Shown here in pieces: positions 35,762 through 45,053 of a stretch of 64,000 nt of DNA (position 1 is the stretch's first letter; every line of letters begins with the position of its first letter). The notes under the pieces were generated by a model that was not told where the DNA came from, ran no database searches, and saw only the letters and a list, made by a program, of their open reading frames with translations. Made by a program: the position numbers and the translations under genes. Source of the DNA: Mesorhizobium sp. YIM 152430. GTDB taxonomy: Bacteria > Pseudomonadota > Alphaproteobacteria > Rhizobiales > Rhizobiaceae. Location of the stretch: assembly GCF_029210365.1 (NCBI RefSeq), contig NZ_JARGES010000043.1:434001-498000 (forward strand), written 5' to 3'.

Positions 35762-36310
35762 ATGGCCCAGACCCTGTTCCGTAACAACCGTCCCCTGGCT
35801 CTCATTCTGGCCGGAGCGATCGGTTTGGCGGCCTCTGCTGCTTGCGCGCAGGGGCTCGACAGCGAAGGTGCGATCGACACGATCGTCGGCAGCGACGTCA
35901 AGACCGGCGAGAAAAGCGCCGTCGACGAAGGTGGGCGCGTGATCGCCGCCATCGAGGCGACCATGGACAATGCCCAGCTCGTGCGCCGCGCCTTCAATAT
36001 CGACGAGGTCGAGATCGTCTTCCTGCCCGAGGTTGGAGAGGGCGACAGCGGGATTACCGAAAAGCGCGAGGAATTCGCCGATCAGATCGTCGAATTGCAG
36101 CAGTCGATCGAGGGCAGCGCAATCTTCTACCATGCGGTCGATTCCCGCCAGATCATGGTGCGCGACATCGTCGCCGTGGAATTCGGCAACGAGAACCGCA
36201 CGGTGACGATTTTCGTTGCCGGCGCGGCACCGGCCGGCGCAGCGCCGGCGGCGACCGCTGACGAAGACGAGGTTGCTCCCGAGCAGACCGATGCCGAACC
36301 GGCAGATTGA
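35762..36310 (+). CDS. Second small secreted hypothetical protein, related to 35066-35596
   Basis: The signal peptide (RPLALILAGAIGLAASAACA, cleavage after CA/AQG) precedes an acidic helical domain of ~110 residues (IDEVEIVFLPEV, EEFADQIVELQQSIEGSAIF, MVRDIVAVEFGNENRTVTIF). The C-terminal tail is Ala/Pro/Glu-rich (AGAAPAATADEDEVAPEQTD). It shares order of elements with the preceding plus-strand gene, which suggests an old tandem duplication. It has its own upstream region after a terminator. The 3' end converges on ureB with 15 bases between. Confidence 0.7.
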   Translation: MAQTLFRNNRPLALILAGAIGLAASAACAQGLDSEGAIDTIVGSDVKTGEKSAVDEGGRVIAAIEATMDNAQLVRRAFNIDEVEIVFLPEVGEGDSGITEKREEFADQIVELQQSIEGSAIFYHAVDSRQIMVRDIVAVEFGNENRTVTIFVAGAAPAGAAPAATADEDEVAPEQTDAEPAD

Positions 36311-36325
36311 CGCTTCCGCATCCGC

Positions 36326-36631
36326 CTAAAGCCTGCCCATGATCTTCTGCTGGAAGCCGAAGATGCGCCGGGTTCCGCCGATTGGAACGAGCGTGACGTC
36401 CCGCTCCTGTCCGGGCTCGAATCGAACCGCCGTTCCAGCCGCGATATCGAGTCGCATCCCCCGCGCCGCTTCGCGATCGAACACAAGCCCCTCATTGACT
36501 TCGTGGAAATGATAATGACTGCCGACCTGGATCGGCCGGTCGCCCGTATTGGCGATCTTGATGGTGACGGCCGGTTTGCCTGCATTGAGTTCGATCTCGC
36601 CGGCGGCGGTGATGATCTCTCCGGGGATCAT
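36326..36631 (-). CDS. ureB: Urease beta subunit UreB
   Basis: The 101-aa protein has the UreB pattern: [59 protein letters not shown] and [15 protein letters not shown]. It is a structural subunit of the (UreABC)3 complex. The start at 36631 leaves a proper spacing to aggag; an ATG 6 bases earlier is too close. It follows the hupE/ureJ gene by 9 bases. Confidence 0.95.
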   Translation of the reverse strand: MIPGEIITAAGEIELNAGKPAVTIKIANTGDRPIQVGSHYHFHEVNEGLVFDREAARGMRLDIAAGTAVRFEPGQERDVTLVPIGGTRRIFGFQQKIMGRL

Positions 36632-36640
36632 GCGCATCTC

Positions 36641-37228
36641 CTAGCCGGCAACGAAGACGAGGATGACGGTGAATGCAGTGACGGCGCCGAGCGCGCGCAC
36701 GGGCAGATCGCGACAGTCGAGACGTGCAAGGGCGGCGGCAAGACCGATACCGGCCGCGTGGAGGGCAATCGTCGCGATCAGGAAGCCGGAACCATGGGCA
36801 AGCGCGTTCGCGCCGTCCATCTCGGTACCGTGCGCGTGACCGTGGAAGACGGCGAAGAGACCGACCAGCAGCGCGGCCGGCACGGCAGGTAGCCGGATCG
36901 CGACCGCGACCATCAGGCCGAGAACCACCACCGAGCCGAGGATCATCGGTTCGACATAGGGCAGGGCGGCACCCGACAGCGCGATCACGAACCCCACCGC
37001 CATGAAGGTCGCGAAACCCGCCGGCACGGCCACGATGGCGCGGCCGCCGAGCGAAGCGGCCCACAGCCCCACCGCGACCATCGCGAGGATGTGGTCGAGC
37101 CCGGTGACCGGGTGCAGCAGGCCGGACATAAAGTCGTGATCGGTGCCGGTTGCATGGCCGGGATGGGCAAGCGCCGCTGTCGCCGCGGCGATCAGAGAAA
37201 AGACAGCGAAGAATATGCGTGTCGGCAT
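36641..37228 (-). CDS. ureJ: HupE/UreJ-family nickel/cobalt transporter
   Basis: The 195-aa membrane protein starts with a signal-like helix followed by HPGHATGTDHDF, then HPVTGLDHILAMVAVGLW and FAVFHGHAHGTEM. These His clusters are characteristic of HupE/UreJ nickel permeases. About six hydrophobic segments are visible. It lies between ureA and ureB in the operon, where it would supply nickel for the urease site. Confidence 0.9.
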   Translation of the reverse strand: MPTRIFFAVFSLIAAATAALAHPGHATGTDHDFMSGLLHPVTGLDHILAMVAVGLWAASLGGRAIVAVPAGFATFMAVGFVIALSGAALPYVEPMILGSVVVLGLMVAVAIRLPAVPAALLVGLFAVFHGHAHGTEMDGANALAHGSGFLIATIALHAAGIGLAAALARLDCRDLPVRALGAVTAFTVILVFVAG

Positions 37229-37256
37229 CGGCCGTCATCCTTGTTTGTTGGGCTTG

Positions 37257-37559
37257 TCAGCGGATCGGCTCATGGACGGTCACGAGTTTGGTCCCGTCCG
37301 GAAAGGTCGCTTCGACCTGAACGTCGTGGATCATCTCGGCAATGCCGTCCATCACCTGATCGCGTGTGATCACATGGGCGCCCGCTTCCATCAGATCGGC
37401 GACGGACCGTCCGTCCCGTGCGCCCTCGACGACGAAATCCGTGATCAGCGCGATGGCCTCGGGATGATTGAGCCTGACGCCGCGCTCGAGCCGCTTGCGG
37501 GCGACGATCGCGGCCATGGCGATCAACAGCTTGTCCTTTTCGCGAGGCGTCAGGTTCAT
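37257..37559 (-). CDS. ureA: Urease gamma subunit UreA
   Basis: The 100-aa protein matches UreA in length and motifs: [60 protein letters not shown] and [18 protein letters not shown]. It is a structural subunit of urease. The start is 11 bases after ureD; an upstream extension to 37724 falls inside ureD and is not coding. Confidence 0.96.
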   Translation of the reverse strand: MNLTPREKDKLLIAMAAIVARKRLERGVRLNHPEAIALITDFVVEGARDGRSVADLMEAGAHVITRDQVMDGIAEMIHDVQVEATFPDGTKLVTVHEPIR

Positions 37560-37569
37560 GGCTTCACTT

Positions 37570-38403
37570 TCAGCTTGTCCAAATCTTGGGCAGTCCTGCC
37601 CGTCCGTTGAGCAGGCGGATGAGGGAGACCAGCCGCGCCCTGAGGGCGTAGCCGTCCTCGGCGACCAGCCTCGCAAGAAGCTTGCCAGTCGTGCCGACGC
37701 GCCAGTGGCTGGCGCCGCCTGCATCGCCGATGATCGCGCGCGCCGGATCGAGCATGTCGCCCGCGCGATCTGCGATCATCAGGACCGTCGCGACGGCCTG
37801 CCCGCCGGCAGCGATCGCCGGGCGGGCGAGTTGCGCCGCGATATCGGTGCCGATGCGAAAATCCTCGGCATGGACGAGCCTGCCGTCGACGCACACCCGC
37901 CAGCGATCGTGGAACGTTGCGGCGCTGACATGTTCGCCCATCGCCTGTCGTCCGAAGATGGTGGCTTCCAGAAGCAGTGCGCGCGCGCCGGGTTCAAGAT
38001 CGATGTCGAGCTTTCGAACAAGCGCCGATCGGTCGAACAGGATCGTCTCCTGCGGCAGCCAAGCGAGCCGCGCATCCATGCCCGCCTTGAGCGACACCGA
38101 AACACCGGCGTGCCCGTTTCCGGCCCGGTAGATCTTCTCGCAGGCTTGCGTCGTCAAAGCGAGATGGGTTCCGGCTGCCGCCTCGATCGACCAGGCGACG
38201 CGGTCGCCGCCCGTCAGCCCCCCGGCCGTATTGATCAGGATCGCCTCGAGCGCGTCGCTTTCGGGAGCGGGAAAGCGAATTTTCGCCGCTCCCTCCTGAT
38301 AGAGCCGGTCGAGCCCCGTTCGGTCGCCGGACAGCTTGACCGAGAGGCGTCCTGTCGCGCGCACGCGCTGCAGGACGGGACGATCGGCGGGCATCATGTT
38401 CAA
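37570..38403 (-). CDS. ureD: Urease accessory protein UreD (UreH)
   Basis: The 277-aa beta-rich protein has the UreD pattern [18 protein letters not shown]-like ([20 protein letters not shown]), [30 protein letters not shown] and [15 protein letters not shown]. It is the scaffold on which UreF and UreG bind apo-urease for nickel insertion. It is the first gene of the ureD-A-J-B unit. The start could be one of three nearby ATGs (38403, 38397, 38394), none with a strong Shine-Dalgarno. Confidence 0.93.
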   Translation of the reverse strand: MNMMPADRPVLQRVRATGRLSVKLSGDRTGLDRLYQEGAAKIRFPAPESDALEAILINTAGGLTGGDRVAWSIEAAAGTHLALTTQACEKIYRAGNGHAGVSVSLKAGMDARLAWLPQETILFDRSALVRKLDIDLEPGARALLLEATIFGRQAMGEHVSAATFHDRWRVCVDGRLVHAEDFRIGTDIAAQLARPAIAAGGQAVATVLMIADRAGDMLDPARAIIGDAGGASHWRVGTTGKLLARLVAEDGYALRARLVSLIRLLNGRAGLPKIWTS

Positions 38404-38471
38404 GTCAGGTGCTCTCGGCAGGGGCGGTTGCCGATGCTGTGCAACCTGCGTGCCAGATCACGCTGATGGTT

Positions 38472-39323
38472 CTACTGCGCCGTCATGCCCCGCATCCGTT
38501 CCGAGCGGCGACGCAACAATTCGATCGTCGTCAGGAGCGCGATCGAGAACAGCACCAGCACGGTCGCGACGGCGAGGATCGTCGGGCTGATCTGCTCGCG
38601 GATGCCCGACCACATCTCGCGCGGAATCGTCCTTTGTTCGACACCGGCCAGGAACAGAACGATGACGATCTCGTCGAAGGAGGTGATGAAGGCGAAGAGC
38701 GCGCCCGAAATCACGCCCGGCAGGATCAGCGGCATGGTGATCTTGCGAAATGCGGTCGTCGGCGACGCGCCGAGGCTCGCGGCCGCGCGCGTCAGCGAGT
38801 GGTCGAACCCGACCAGCGTCGCCGTCACGGTGATGATGACAAAAGGCGTGCCGAGCGCCGCGTGGGCCATGATCACGCCCGGCAGCGTCCCGGCAAGACC
38901 GATGCTCGAATAGAAGAAGAACATGCCGGCGGCCGAGATGATCAGCGGCACGATCATCGGTGAGATCAGGAGCCCCATGATCAGCCCGCGGAACGGCATT
39001 TCCTTGCGCGACAGACCGAGCGCGGCGAGCGTTCCGAGCACCGTCGCGATCAAGGTCGCGAAGACGCCGATGATGACCGAGTTGCGGATCGAGTTCATCC
39101 ACGCCGCGGAGTTCCAGAAATCGCGATACCAGCGCAGCGAATAGCCGTCCGGGTCAAGCGTCAGCATCTCCCGCGTATAGGTGAAATAGGGCTGCACGTT
39201 GAACGACAGCGGGATGATCACCAGGATCGGTGCGATCAGGGAGAAGAAGACGAGCCCGCAGAAGATGCGGAAGGCATAGTACCAGATGCGTTCGAGCGGT
39301 CCGGCATAGGTGGGAAGCGCCAT
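38472..39323 (-). CDS. ABC transporter permease, PotC type
   Basis: The 283-aa inner-membrane protein has six predicted helices and the ABC permease EAA-type loop (AASLGASPTTAFRKITMPLI). The motif AFITSFDEIVIVLFLAGVEQ is typical of PotC/YdcV permeases of spermidine/putrescine-type importers. It is the last gene of the four-gene transporter operon and starts 10 bases after its partner permease. Confidence 0.9.
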   Translation of the reverse strand: MALPTYAGPLERIWYYAFRIFCGLVFFSLIAPILVIIPLSFNVQPYFTYTREMLTLDPDGYSLRWYRDFWNSAAWMNSIRNSVIIGVFATLIATVLGTLAALGLSRKEMPFRGLIMGLLISPMIVPLIISAAGMFFFYSSIGLAGTLPGVIMAHAALGTPFVIITVTATLVGFDHSLTRAAASLGASPTTAFRKITMPLILPGVISGALFAFITSFDEIVIVLFLAGVEQRTIPREMWSGIREQISPTILAVATVLVLFSIALLTTIELLRRRSERMRGMTAQ

Positions 39324-39333
39324 CGTCCTGTCC

Positions 39334-40620
39334 TCAGCCCAGCTTCACGTTGTCGATGCCGACGATTCGGTTGTAGATCCAGTAGAGGATCAGGACGCCG
39401 GTGAGCAGGATCGTGCCGAGCGCGGCGGCAAGCCCCCAGTTGAGCGAATTCTGCATGTGGAAGGCGATCAGGTTGGAGATCATCTGGCCGCTCTGGCCGC
39501 CCACCAGCGCCGGGGTGATGTAATAGCCGATCGAAATGATGAAGACGAGGATGGCGCCCGCGCCGATCCCCGGCACCGTCAGCGGCACATAGACCTTCCA
39601 GAAGGCCGTCCAGTTATTGGCGCCGAGCGACCGCGCCGCGCGCATATAGGAGGGCGAGATGCCCTTCATCACGCTGTAGAGCGGCAGAACCATGAACGGC
39701 AGCAGGACATGCGTCATCGCGATGATCGTGCCGATCGCATTATGGATCATCGGCAGCCGGCCGCTGTTCGAGATGATGCCCGACCAGACCAGCAGCTCAT
39801 TGACCACGCCCTGCTGCTGCAAGAGCACGATCCAGGCCGTGGTGCGCACCAGAAGCGACGTCCAGAAGGGCAGGAGGACGAAGATCATCAGAAGGTTGGA
39901 CGTGCGCATCGGCAGCGAGGCCAACAGAAAGGCGATCGGATAGCCAAGCAGGAGCGTCGTGCAGGTGATCGCGACGGACAGCGCCAGCGTGCGCAGGAAA
40001 AGCTGGACGTAGACGCGCTGCGTCGTCGGCTGGCGTTCCAGTTCGCCGTCGGAATTGTATCGCATGTCGATCGCGGAAACGTAATGCGCGGTCGTATAGG
40101 GCCGTGCTTCGCGTTTCAGGATGTGCCAGATCTGCATGTCGCCCCAGCGGCCATTATTGTCGATCACGGCCTCGCGGAACGGTGCCTCCATGTCGTCGGC
40201 CCGCCTGGCAAGCCCGGCCACCAGGCTGCGCGCACCGGAAAGCTCGTAGTTCAGGCGGATGGCGAGTTGGCCGACCGTGCGGTTTTCCTGCGCGATGGCG
40301 AGGTCGGCGACGAGCGCGGCATAGGTCTCCTCGGACGGCAGATCCTCGCCATTCCAGTCGGCCAGCGCGTCGGCCGTCTGCGGAAGAGTCGCGACGATCA
40401 CCGGATTGTCGACGCTGCGCCACATCATCTGGCCGATCGGAATGATGAAGGTGATGACGATGAAGGCGAGGAGCGGTGCGACGAGCAGGAAGGCGGTGAT
40501 CTTGCGCCGCCGCTCGGCGCGCTTCAAAGACGTTTTCAGCGGGACGCCGTCGGCCGTCACCATGTCCCGCGGCGCGGGATCGGTGGGAGAGGCGGCCGGA
40601 GCGAGCGCTGCCTGTGCCAT
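39334..40620 (-). CDS. ABC transporter permease, PotB type
   Basis: The 428-aa protein has a longer N-terminus and a large insert between helix 1 and the core (about residues 75-175) compared with PotB. It then has the permease core with RAARSLGANNWTAFWKVYVP as EAA loop and GYYITPALVGG. Enlarged PotB-like permeases of this kind are common in alphaproteobacteria. The start at 40620 follows aggag; an ATG at 40659 would lie in the hairpin leader. A hairpin separates it from the binding-protein gene. Confidence 0.88.
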   Translation of the reverse strand: MAQAALAPAASPTDPAPRDMVTADGVPLKTSLKRAERRRKITAFLLVAPLLAFIVITFIIPIGQMMWRSVDNPVIVATLPQTADALADWNGEDLPSEETYAALVADLAIAQENRTVGQLAIRLNYELSGARSLVAGLARRADDMEAPFREAVIDNNGRWGDMQIWHILKREARPYTTAHYVSAIDMRYNSDGELERQPTTQRVYVQLFLRTLALSVAITCTTLLLGYPIAFLLASLPMRTSNLLMIFVLLPFWTSLLVRTTAWIVLLQQQGVVNELLVWSGIISNSGRLPMIHNAIGTIIAMTHVLLPFMVLPLYSVMKGISPSYMRAARSLGANNWTAFWKVYVPLTVPGIGAGAILVFIISIGYYITPALVGGQSGQMISNLIAFHMQNSLNWGLAAALGTILLTGVLILYWIYNRIVGIDNVKLG

Positions 40621-40671
40621 AGATTCGATACTCCTCGCGGAATGCGTGTCCGCGGTCATGCCGGAAGATGG

Positions 40672-40699
40672 GGGAACGGGCGCCGAGGCGCCCGTTCCC
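40672..40699 (-). promoter_or_regulatory. Intercistronic hairpin between binding-protein and permease genes
   Basis: The perfect 13-bp stem GGGAACGGGCGCC / GGCGCCCGTTCCC with a 2-base loop lies 10 bases past the binding-protein stop. There is no T-run, so it more likely stabilises the upstream mRNA or lowers read-through than terminates fully. Confidence 0.6.
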
Positions 40700-40709
40700 G
40701 TGGAAGCTC

Positions 40710-41816
40710 CTACTGGAGCATCCAGCTAGCGTAGCGCTCGCGCAGTTCGTCGCCGTAATCGGTCCAGAAATCGTTGTTGAGGATGATCGGCGTCGTATAG
40801 TTGTCGGGGTGGGTCGGCATGTGCGTGGACATGTCGATGCCGAGATCGGCATGTTCACCGACAAGGTCTGCGGACGAGGCGCGGGCCGGGCCGTAGGAGA
40901 TGTATTTGGCCTGATCGGCAAGGCGCTGCGTGTCGGTCGCCCAGGTGAGATATTCCTTCACGGCTTCGAGATTTCTGGTGCCGGTCGGAACCACCCAGCC
41001 GTCCCATTCGACGAGTTGCCCGTCCCAGATGATACCGAATGGCTGGCCTTCGACTTCCGCTGCCGCAAAGATACGGCCGTTGTAGCCCGTTGCGAACGCG
41101 GCCTCCTTGTCGGCCAGGAGCTGCGGCGCCTGGGCGCCTTCGGTCCAGAAGATCAGTTCCGATTTGATCGTGTCGAGCTTGGCGAAGGCACGGTCGACGC
41201 CTTCGGGCGTCTCCAGCGTCTCGTAGATCTCGTCGATCGGCACGCCGTCGGCGTAAAGCGCCCATTCGAGATTGCCGGCCGGCCGATCCTGGATGGCGCG
41301 CTTGCCGGGGAATTCTTCGATATTGAAGAAATCGGCGATCGAGGCCGGCGCCTTGCCATCTTCGAACATCTCGGTGTTGTAGGACATCACGGTCGAATAG
41401 ACGATCTGCGGGATGAAGCAGTCGCCCAGCGAGCCGGGCAGGAAGTCCTCCGATGCCGCCGTGCCGTCGGGCGCCGGCGCCAGCCATTCATCGTGATCGA
41501 TGGGCATGATGATGCCTTCGTCGCAGGCAAGCTGCGCATCGGACGGCAGCATGTCGACCAGATCCCAGGTTACGTTGTTCGCCTGGGCCTGAGCGCGCAG
41601 CGAGGCCAGCGCATTGGCCGATCCGTCGTCGTTGATGATGCGGACATTGGGATTTTCGGCCATCCAGGGGTCGTGATAGGCGCGCTGCTGGCTTTCGGAA
41701 TAGGCGCCGCCCCACGACACGACGGTCAGCGATATCTGGTCCTGCGCGTAGGCGCCGAGCGCGAGCAGGCTGACTGCCGCTCCCGCACCAATCACCTTGA
41801 GACGTGAAAGATTCAT
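40710..41816 (-). CDS. ABC transporter periplasmic binding protein, PotD type
   Basis: The signal peptide (MNLSRLKVIGAGAAVSLLAL, cleavage after AYA) is followed by LTVVSWGGAYSESQQRAYHD and DLVDMLPSDAQLACDEG. This is the pattern of polyamine-type extracellular binding proteins. The 368-aa protein probably binds a polyamine, opine or small amine in the periplasm; the exact ligand is not visible. The ATG at 41816 follows gaggag. It is the second gene of the operon, after the ATPase. Confidence 0.9.
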   Translation of the reverse strand: MNLSRLKVIGAGAAVSLLALGAYAQDQISLTVVSWGGAYSESQQRAYHDPWMAENPNVRIINDDGSANALASLRAQAQANNVTWDLVDMLPSDAQLACDEGIIMPIDHDEWLAPAPDGTAASEDFLPGSLGDCFIPQIVYSTVMSYNTEMFEDGKAPASIADFFNIEEFPGKRAIQDRPAGNLEWALYADGVPIDEIYETLETPEGVDRAFAKLDTIKSELIFWTEGAQAPQLLADKEAAFATGYNGRIFAAAEVEGQPFGIIWDGQLVEWDGWVVPTGTRNLEAVKEYLTWATDTQRLADQAKYISYGPARASSADLVGEHADLGIDMSTHMPTHPDNYTTPIILNNDFWTDYGDELRERYASWMLQ

Positions 41817-41896
41817 GACGTTCTCCTCTGGTTTCGCCGATGGTTCCTGCATCGGCTTCGTGCTCTTGTCCCCGCCACCCTTCGGCGGCGGCTTTG

Positions 41897-43000
41897 TCAG
41901 GCGTCGAGCGCCCGGCAATCTTCCGCTGCCCATCCCACGCGGACTGTCTCGCCCGTGGCGAGCCGGTCGTTGCGCGCCGCATTGGGCACCTTGATGATGA
42001 AATTTGGATTGCCGCATACGCTGACGCGGGTGCGGATATGGTCCCCGAGATAGATCAGTTCCTCGACCCGCGCCTCGAAGCTGTTGGCCAGGCTTTCGGG
42101 CGGCGCGATGCGGACCCGTTCGGGCCGCAGCGACAGCGTCGTGTTCTCGCCCGTGCCCGAGACGTTGACGGGCAGCGCCTGGACCAGCGAGCCGTCCGTC
42201 AGCCGCACGGCGCAACTCTTGCCGTTCATCGCCTCGACCTTGCCGGCAAGCTTGTTGTTCTCGCCGATGAACGAGGCGACAAAGGCGTTGTCCGGCCGTT
42301 CATAGAGATCGGCGGGCGCGGCGAGCTGCTGGATCACGCCGTCCTCGAAGACAGCGATGCGGTTCGACATGGTCAGAGCTTCGGACTGGTCGTGCGTCAC
42401 ATAGACGACGGTCACGCCCAGATCGTCGTGAATGTGCTTGATCTCGTACTGCATCTGCTCCCGCAAATTCTTGTCGAGCGCGCCGAGCGGCTCGTCCATC
42501 AGCACCAGAGCCGGCTCGAAGACGAGCGCTCGGGCGACCGCCACCCGCTGCTGCTGGCCGCCGGAAAGCTGTGCGGGCATCCGGTTGCCAAGCGCGCCGA
42601 GCTTGACCATGTCGAGCGCGCGCTTCACGCGGGCCTCGATCTCCGCCTTCGGCTTGGAGCGCACCTTGAGCGGAAAGGCGAGATTCTCGGCCACCGTCAT
42701 GTGCGGGAAGAGCGCATAGTTCTGGAACACCATGCCGATTTCACGCTTGTGCGGCGGCACGTTGTCGATCCGCTCGCCCTTGAGTCGAATCTCGCCATGG
42801 GTCGCATTCTCGAACCCCGCCAGCATCATGAGGCAGGTCGTCTTGCCGGAACCCGATGGCCCGAGCATCGTCAGGAACTCGCCCTGTGCGATGTCGAGAT
42901 TCAGATTCTTGACGACCAGAACCTCGCCGTCATAGCTCTTCTGGACGTTCTGAAAGCGGACGAATCCGGGCTCGTCCGCGTCATTGCTGACGCTTACCAT
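41897..43000 (-). CDS. ABC transporter ATP-binding protein, PotA type
   Basis: The 367-aa ATPase has Walker A (GPSGSGKTT), signature LSGGQQQRVAVARAL, Walker B (LVLMDEPLGALD), the switch His (VTHDQSEA) and a C-terminal TOBE domain (TTLSLRPERVRI). These are standard for MalK/PotA-type importers. It is the first gene of the operon and shares a ~250-bp divergent region with the aldehyde dehydrogenase gene. Confidence 0.94.
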   Translation of the reverse strand: MVSVSNDADEPGFVRFQNVQKSYDGEVLVVKNLNLDIAQGEFLTMLGPSGSGKTTCLMMLAGFENATHGEIRLKGERIDNVPPHKREIGMVFQNYALFPHMTVAENLAFPLKVRSKPKAEIEARVKRALDMVKLGALGNRMPAQLSGGQQQRVAVARALVFEPALVLMDEPLGALDKNLREQMQYEIKHIHDDLGVTVVYVTHDQSEALTMSNRIAVFEDGVIQQLAAPADLYERPDNAFVASFIGENNKLAGKVEAMNGKSCAVRLTDGSLVQALPVNVSGTGENTTLSLRPERVRIAPPESLANSFEARVEELIYLGDHIRTRVSVCGNPNFIIKVPNAARNDRLATGETVRVGWAAEDCRALDA

Positions 43001-43247
43001 GCAGTCGATCGTTCCCCTGTGGTCCTGGGCATCGTGGCCGGACTGTCTTTGCTTTGGCCTCTAGGATCACCATATCCTGGCAAATTGCAACAGTGGCCGA
43101 CCTTGCTTGGTCCAGTTTGCCTGTTTGCGTCGTGGGCTTGTCTTCTGGCGCTGCGATGCAAGGCGCCACACTCGTCTTTGAGTCTATCGCCGCACCGGGT
43201 CATCGCGCTATCTGGAACCTCTGCGATCCGAATTGAAGGAGACGAGC
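43001..43247. promoter_or_regulatory. Divergent intergenic region, ABC operon and aldehyde dehydrogenase
   Basis: This 247-bp stretch separates two divergent starts and must hold both promoters. I see no clear consensus boxes or operator. Joint regulation of transport and dehydrogenase is plausible from layout alone. Confidence 0.4.
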
Positions 43248-44687
43248 ATGATCGAGAAGACCGATTTCTACATCGACGGGCGCTGGGTGGCGCCAGCCAG
43301 GCCGAACACCTTGGAGGTGATCAACCCGGCCGACGAACAGCCCTTCGCCGTCATCTCGCTCGGCTCTGCGGCTGACGTCGACAAGGCCGTTGAAGCCGCG
43401 CGCCGTGCTTTCCCCGCCTGGAGCGCGTCCACGAAGGAGGAGCGTGTCGCCGCGCTTGAGCGACTGCTCGAAGCCTACAAGGCGCGGGTCGCCGATATGG
43501 CGAAGGCGATTTCGGACGAAATGGGCGCGCCGATGAAGCTGGCCATGGAAAGCCAGGCCGCCGTCGGCATCAGCCACATCAAGACCTTCATCCGCACCTT
43601 GAAGAATTTCGAGTTCGAGCACGCGCTCGACGAGCGCAACCCGCAGGAGCGCATCGTCCACGAGCCGATCGGCGTCTGCGGCCTGATCACGCCCTGGAAC
43701 TGGCCGATGAACCAGGTCACGCTGAAAGTCGTGCCGGCAATCGCGGCCGGCTGCACGGTGATTCTGAAGCCGTCAGAGATCGCGCCGCTCTCCTCGATCG
43801 TCTTTGCGGAGATCATGGACGCGGCGGGCTTTCCGGCCGGCGTCTTCAACATGGTCAATGGCGACGGGCCGACGGTCGGCGAGGCGATGTCGCGGCATCC
43901 TGGCATCGACATGATGTCGTTCACCGGATCGACCCGCGCGGGCATCGCCGTCACCAAGGCGGCGGCCGATACGGTCAAGCGCGTGACGTTGGAACTGGGC
44001 GGCAAGTCCCCGAACATCGTCTTCGCCGACAGCGATCTGGAAGCGGCCATCGTGCGCGGCCTCGATCACTGTTTCGAGAACACCGGCCAGTCCTGCAACG
44101 CCCCGACGCGTATGCTGGTCGAGCGTTCGGTTTACGACCGCGCGGTCGAACTTGCCGGCGCACACGCGAAGACGGTCAAGGTCGGCAATCCGGCCGATGA
44201 CGGCGATCACATCGGACCGCTCGTCTCGCAGGCGCAGTTCGACAAGGTGCAGGGTCTGATCGACATCGCGGTCAAGGAAGGCGCCAGGGTCGTCGCCGGC
44301 GGCGCGGGCCGGCCCGAAGGCTTCAACCGCGGCTACTATGTCCGCCCGACGATCTTCGCCGATGTCACCAACGAGATGACGATCGCGCGCGAGGAAGTGT
44401 TCGGCCCGGTCCTGGCGATGATCTCCTTCGAGGGTGAGGACGAGGCTGTCGCCATCGCCAACGACACGCCCTATGGCCTGTCGAGCTATGTGCAGACCGG
44501 CGATGATGAGCGCGCGCGTCGCGTCGCGCGCCGGTTGCGCGCCGGCATGGTGCAGGTGAACGGCGCCAGCCGGGCGCCGGGCTCGCCCTTCGGCGGCTAC
44601 AAGCAGTCGGGCCTCGGACGCGAGGGCGGCAAGTTCGGCCTCGAGGATTTTCTTGAAGTCAAGGCGGTCGCCGGCTGGCCGCGATAG
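43248..44687 (+). CDS. NAD(P)-dependent aldehyde dehydrogenase
   Basis: The 479-aa enzyme has the ALDH signatures GLITPWNWPMNQVTLKVVPA, the general-base Glu in VTLELGGKSPNIV, the catalytic Cys in FENTGQSCNAPTRM and the FGPVLAMISF cofactor region. It oxidises an aldehyde to a carboxylate. Divergence from a polyamine-type ABC importer suggests an aminoaldehyde substrate, but this is inference. The ATG at 43248 follows aaggaga. A moderate hairpin (44733-44761) follows the gene. Confidence 0.93.
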   Translation: MIEKTDFYIDGRWVAPARPNTLEVINPADEQPFAVISLGSAADVDKAVEAARRAFPAWSASTKEERVAALERLLEAYKARVADMAKAISDEMGAPMKLAMESQAAVGISHIKTFIRTLKNFEFEHALDERNPQERIVHEPIGVCGLITPWNWPMNQVTLKVVPAIAAGCTVILKPSEIAPLSSIVFAEIMDAAGFPAGVFNMVNGDGPTVGEAMSRHPGIDMMSFTGSTRAGIAVTKAAADTVKRVTLELGGKSPNIVFADSDLEAAIVRGLDHCFENTGQSCNAPTRMLVERSVYDRAVELAGAHAKTVKVGNPADDGDHIGPLVSQAQFDKVQGLIDIAVKEGARVVAGGAGRPEGFNRGYYVRPTIFADVTNEMTIAREEVFGPVLAMISFEGEDEAVAIANDTPYGLSSYVQTGDDERARRVARRLRAGMVQVNGASRAPGSPFGGYKQSGLGREGGKFGLEDFLEVKAVAGWPR

Positions 44688-45053
44688 GCTGGGCCATTTC
44701 AAGGCCGGCGGTGCGCGGTTGCCGCCGAATCAGATGCCGCGCCCGTAATCGGCGCGGCATCGCATCTTTGCCACCCATCCCGATATAGGGAGCGCGCCTT
44801 GCCCCCTCGGCGCACGTTTGAACCCGTATTCCGTCCAGATCGTGTCTCGGCGCGAAACGCGCAATCTTGTCATATGGTTAATTGCGCAAATGCCGCCTGC
44901 ACGCCCGGTTTGCGGGCAAAAATGTGTGTGCGGATTGTCACAGCCGCAAAGCGATGGATGTGGTCGGCGCGCCGCTCGATTGACAGTACTGATCACCCGA
45001 ACTTAACCTTTTGTTAACGACGCTGAAAAAGTGCGAAATCGGGGTTAGGGCGA
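44688..45053. other. 366-bp intergenic region
   Basis: It holds a probable terminator of the aldehyde dehydrogenase gene (GATGCCGCGCC / GGCGCGGCATC at 44733-44761, then gcatcttt). It also has a promoter-like TTGACA (44980-44985) with TTAACC 17 bases later, upstream of the transglutaminase-like gene. No gene was recognised. Confidence 0.5.
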
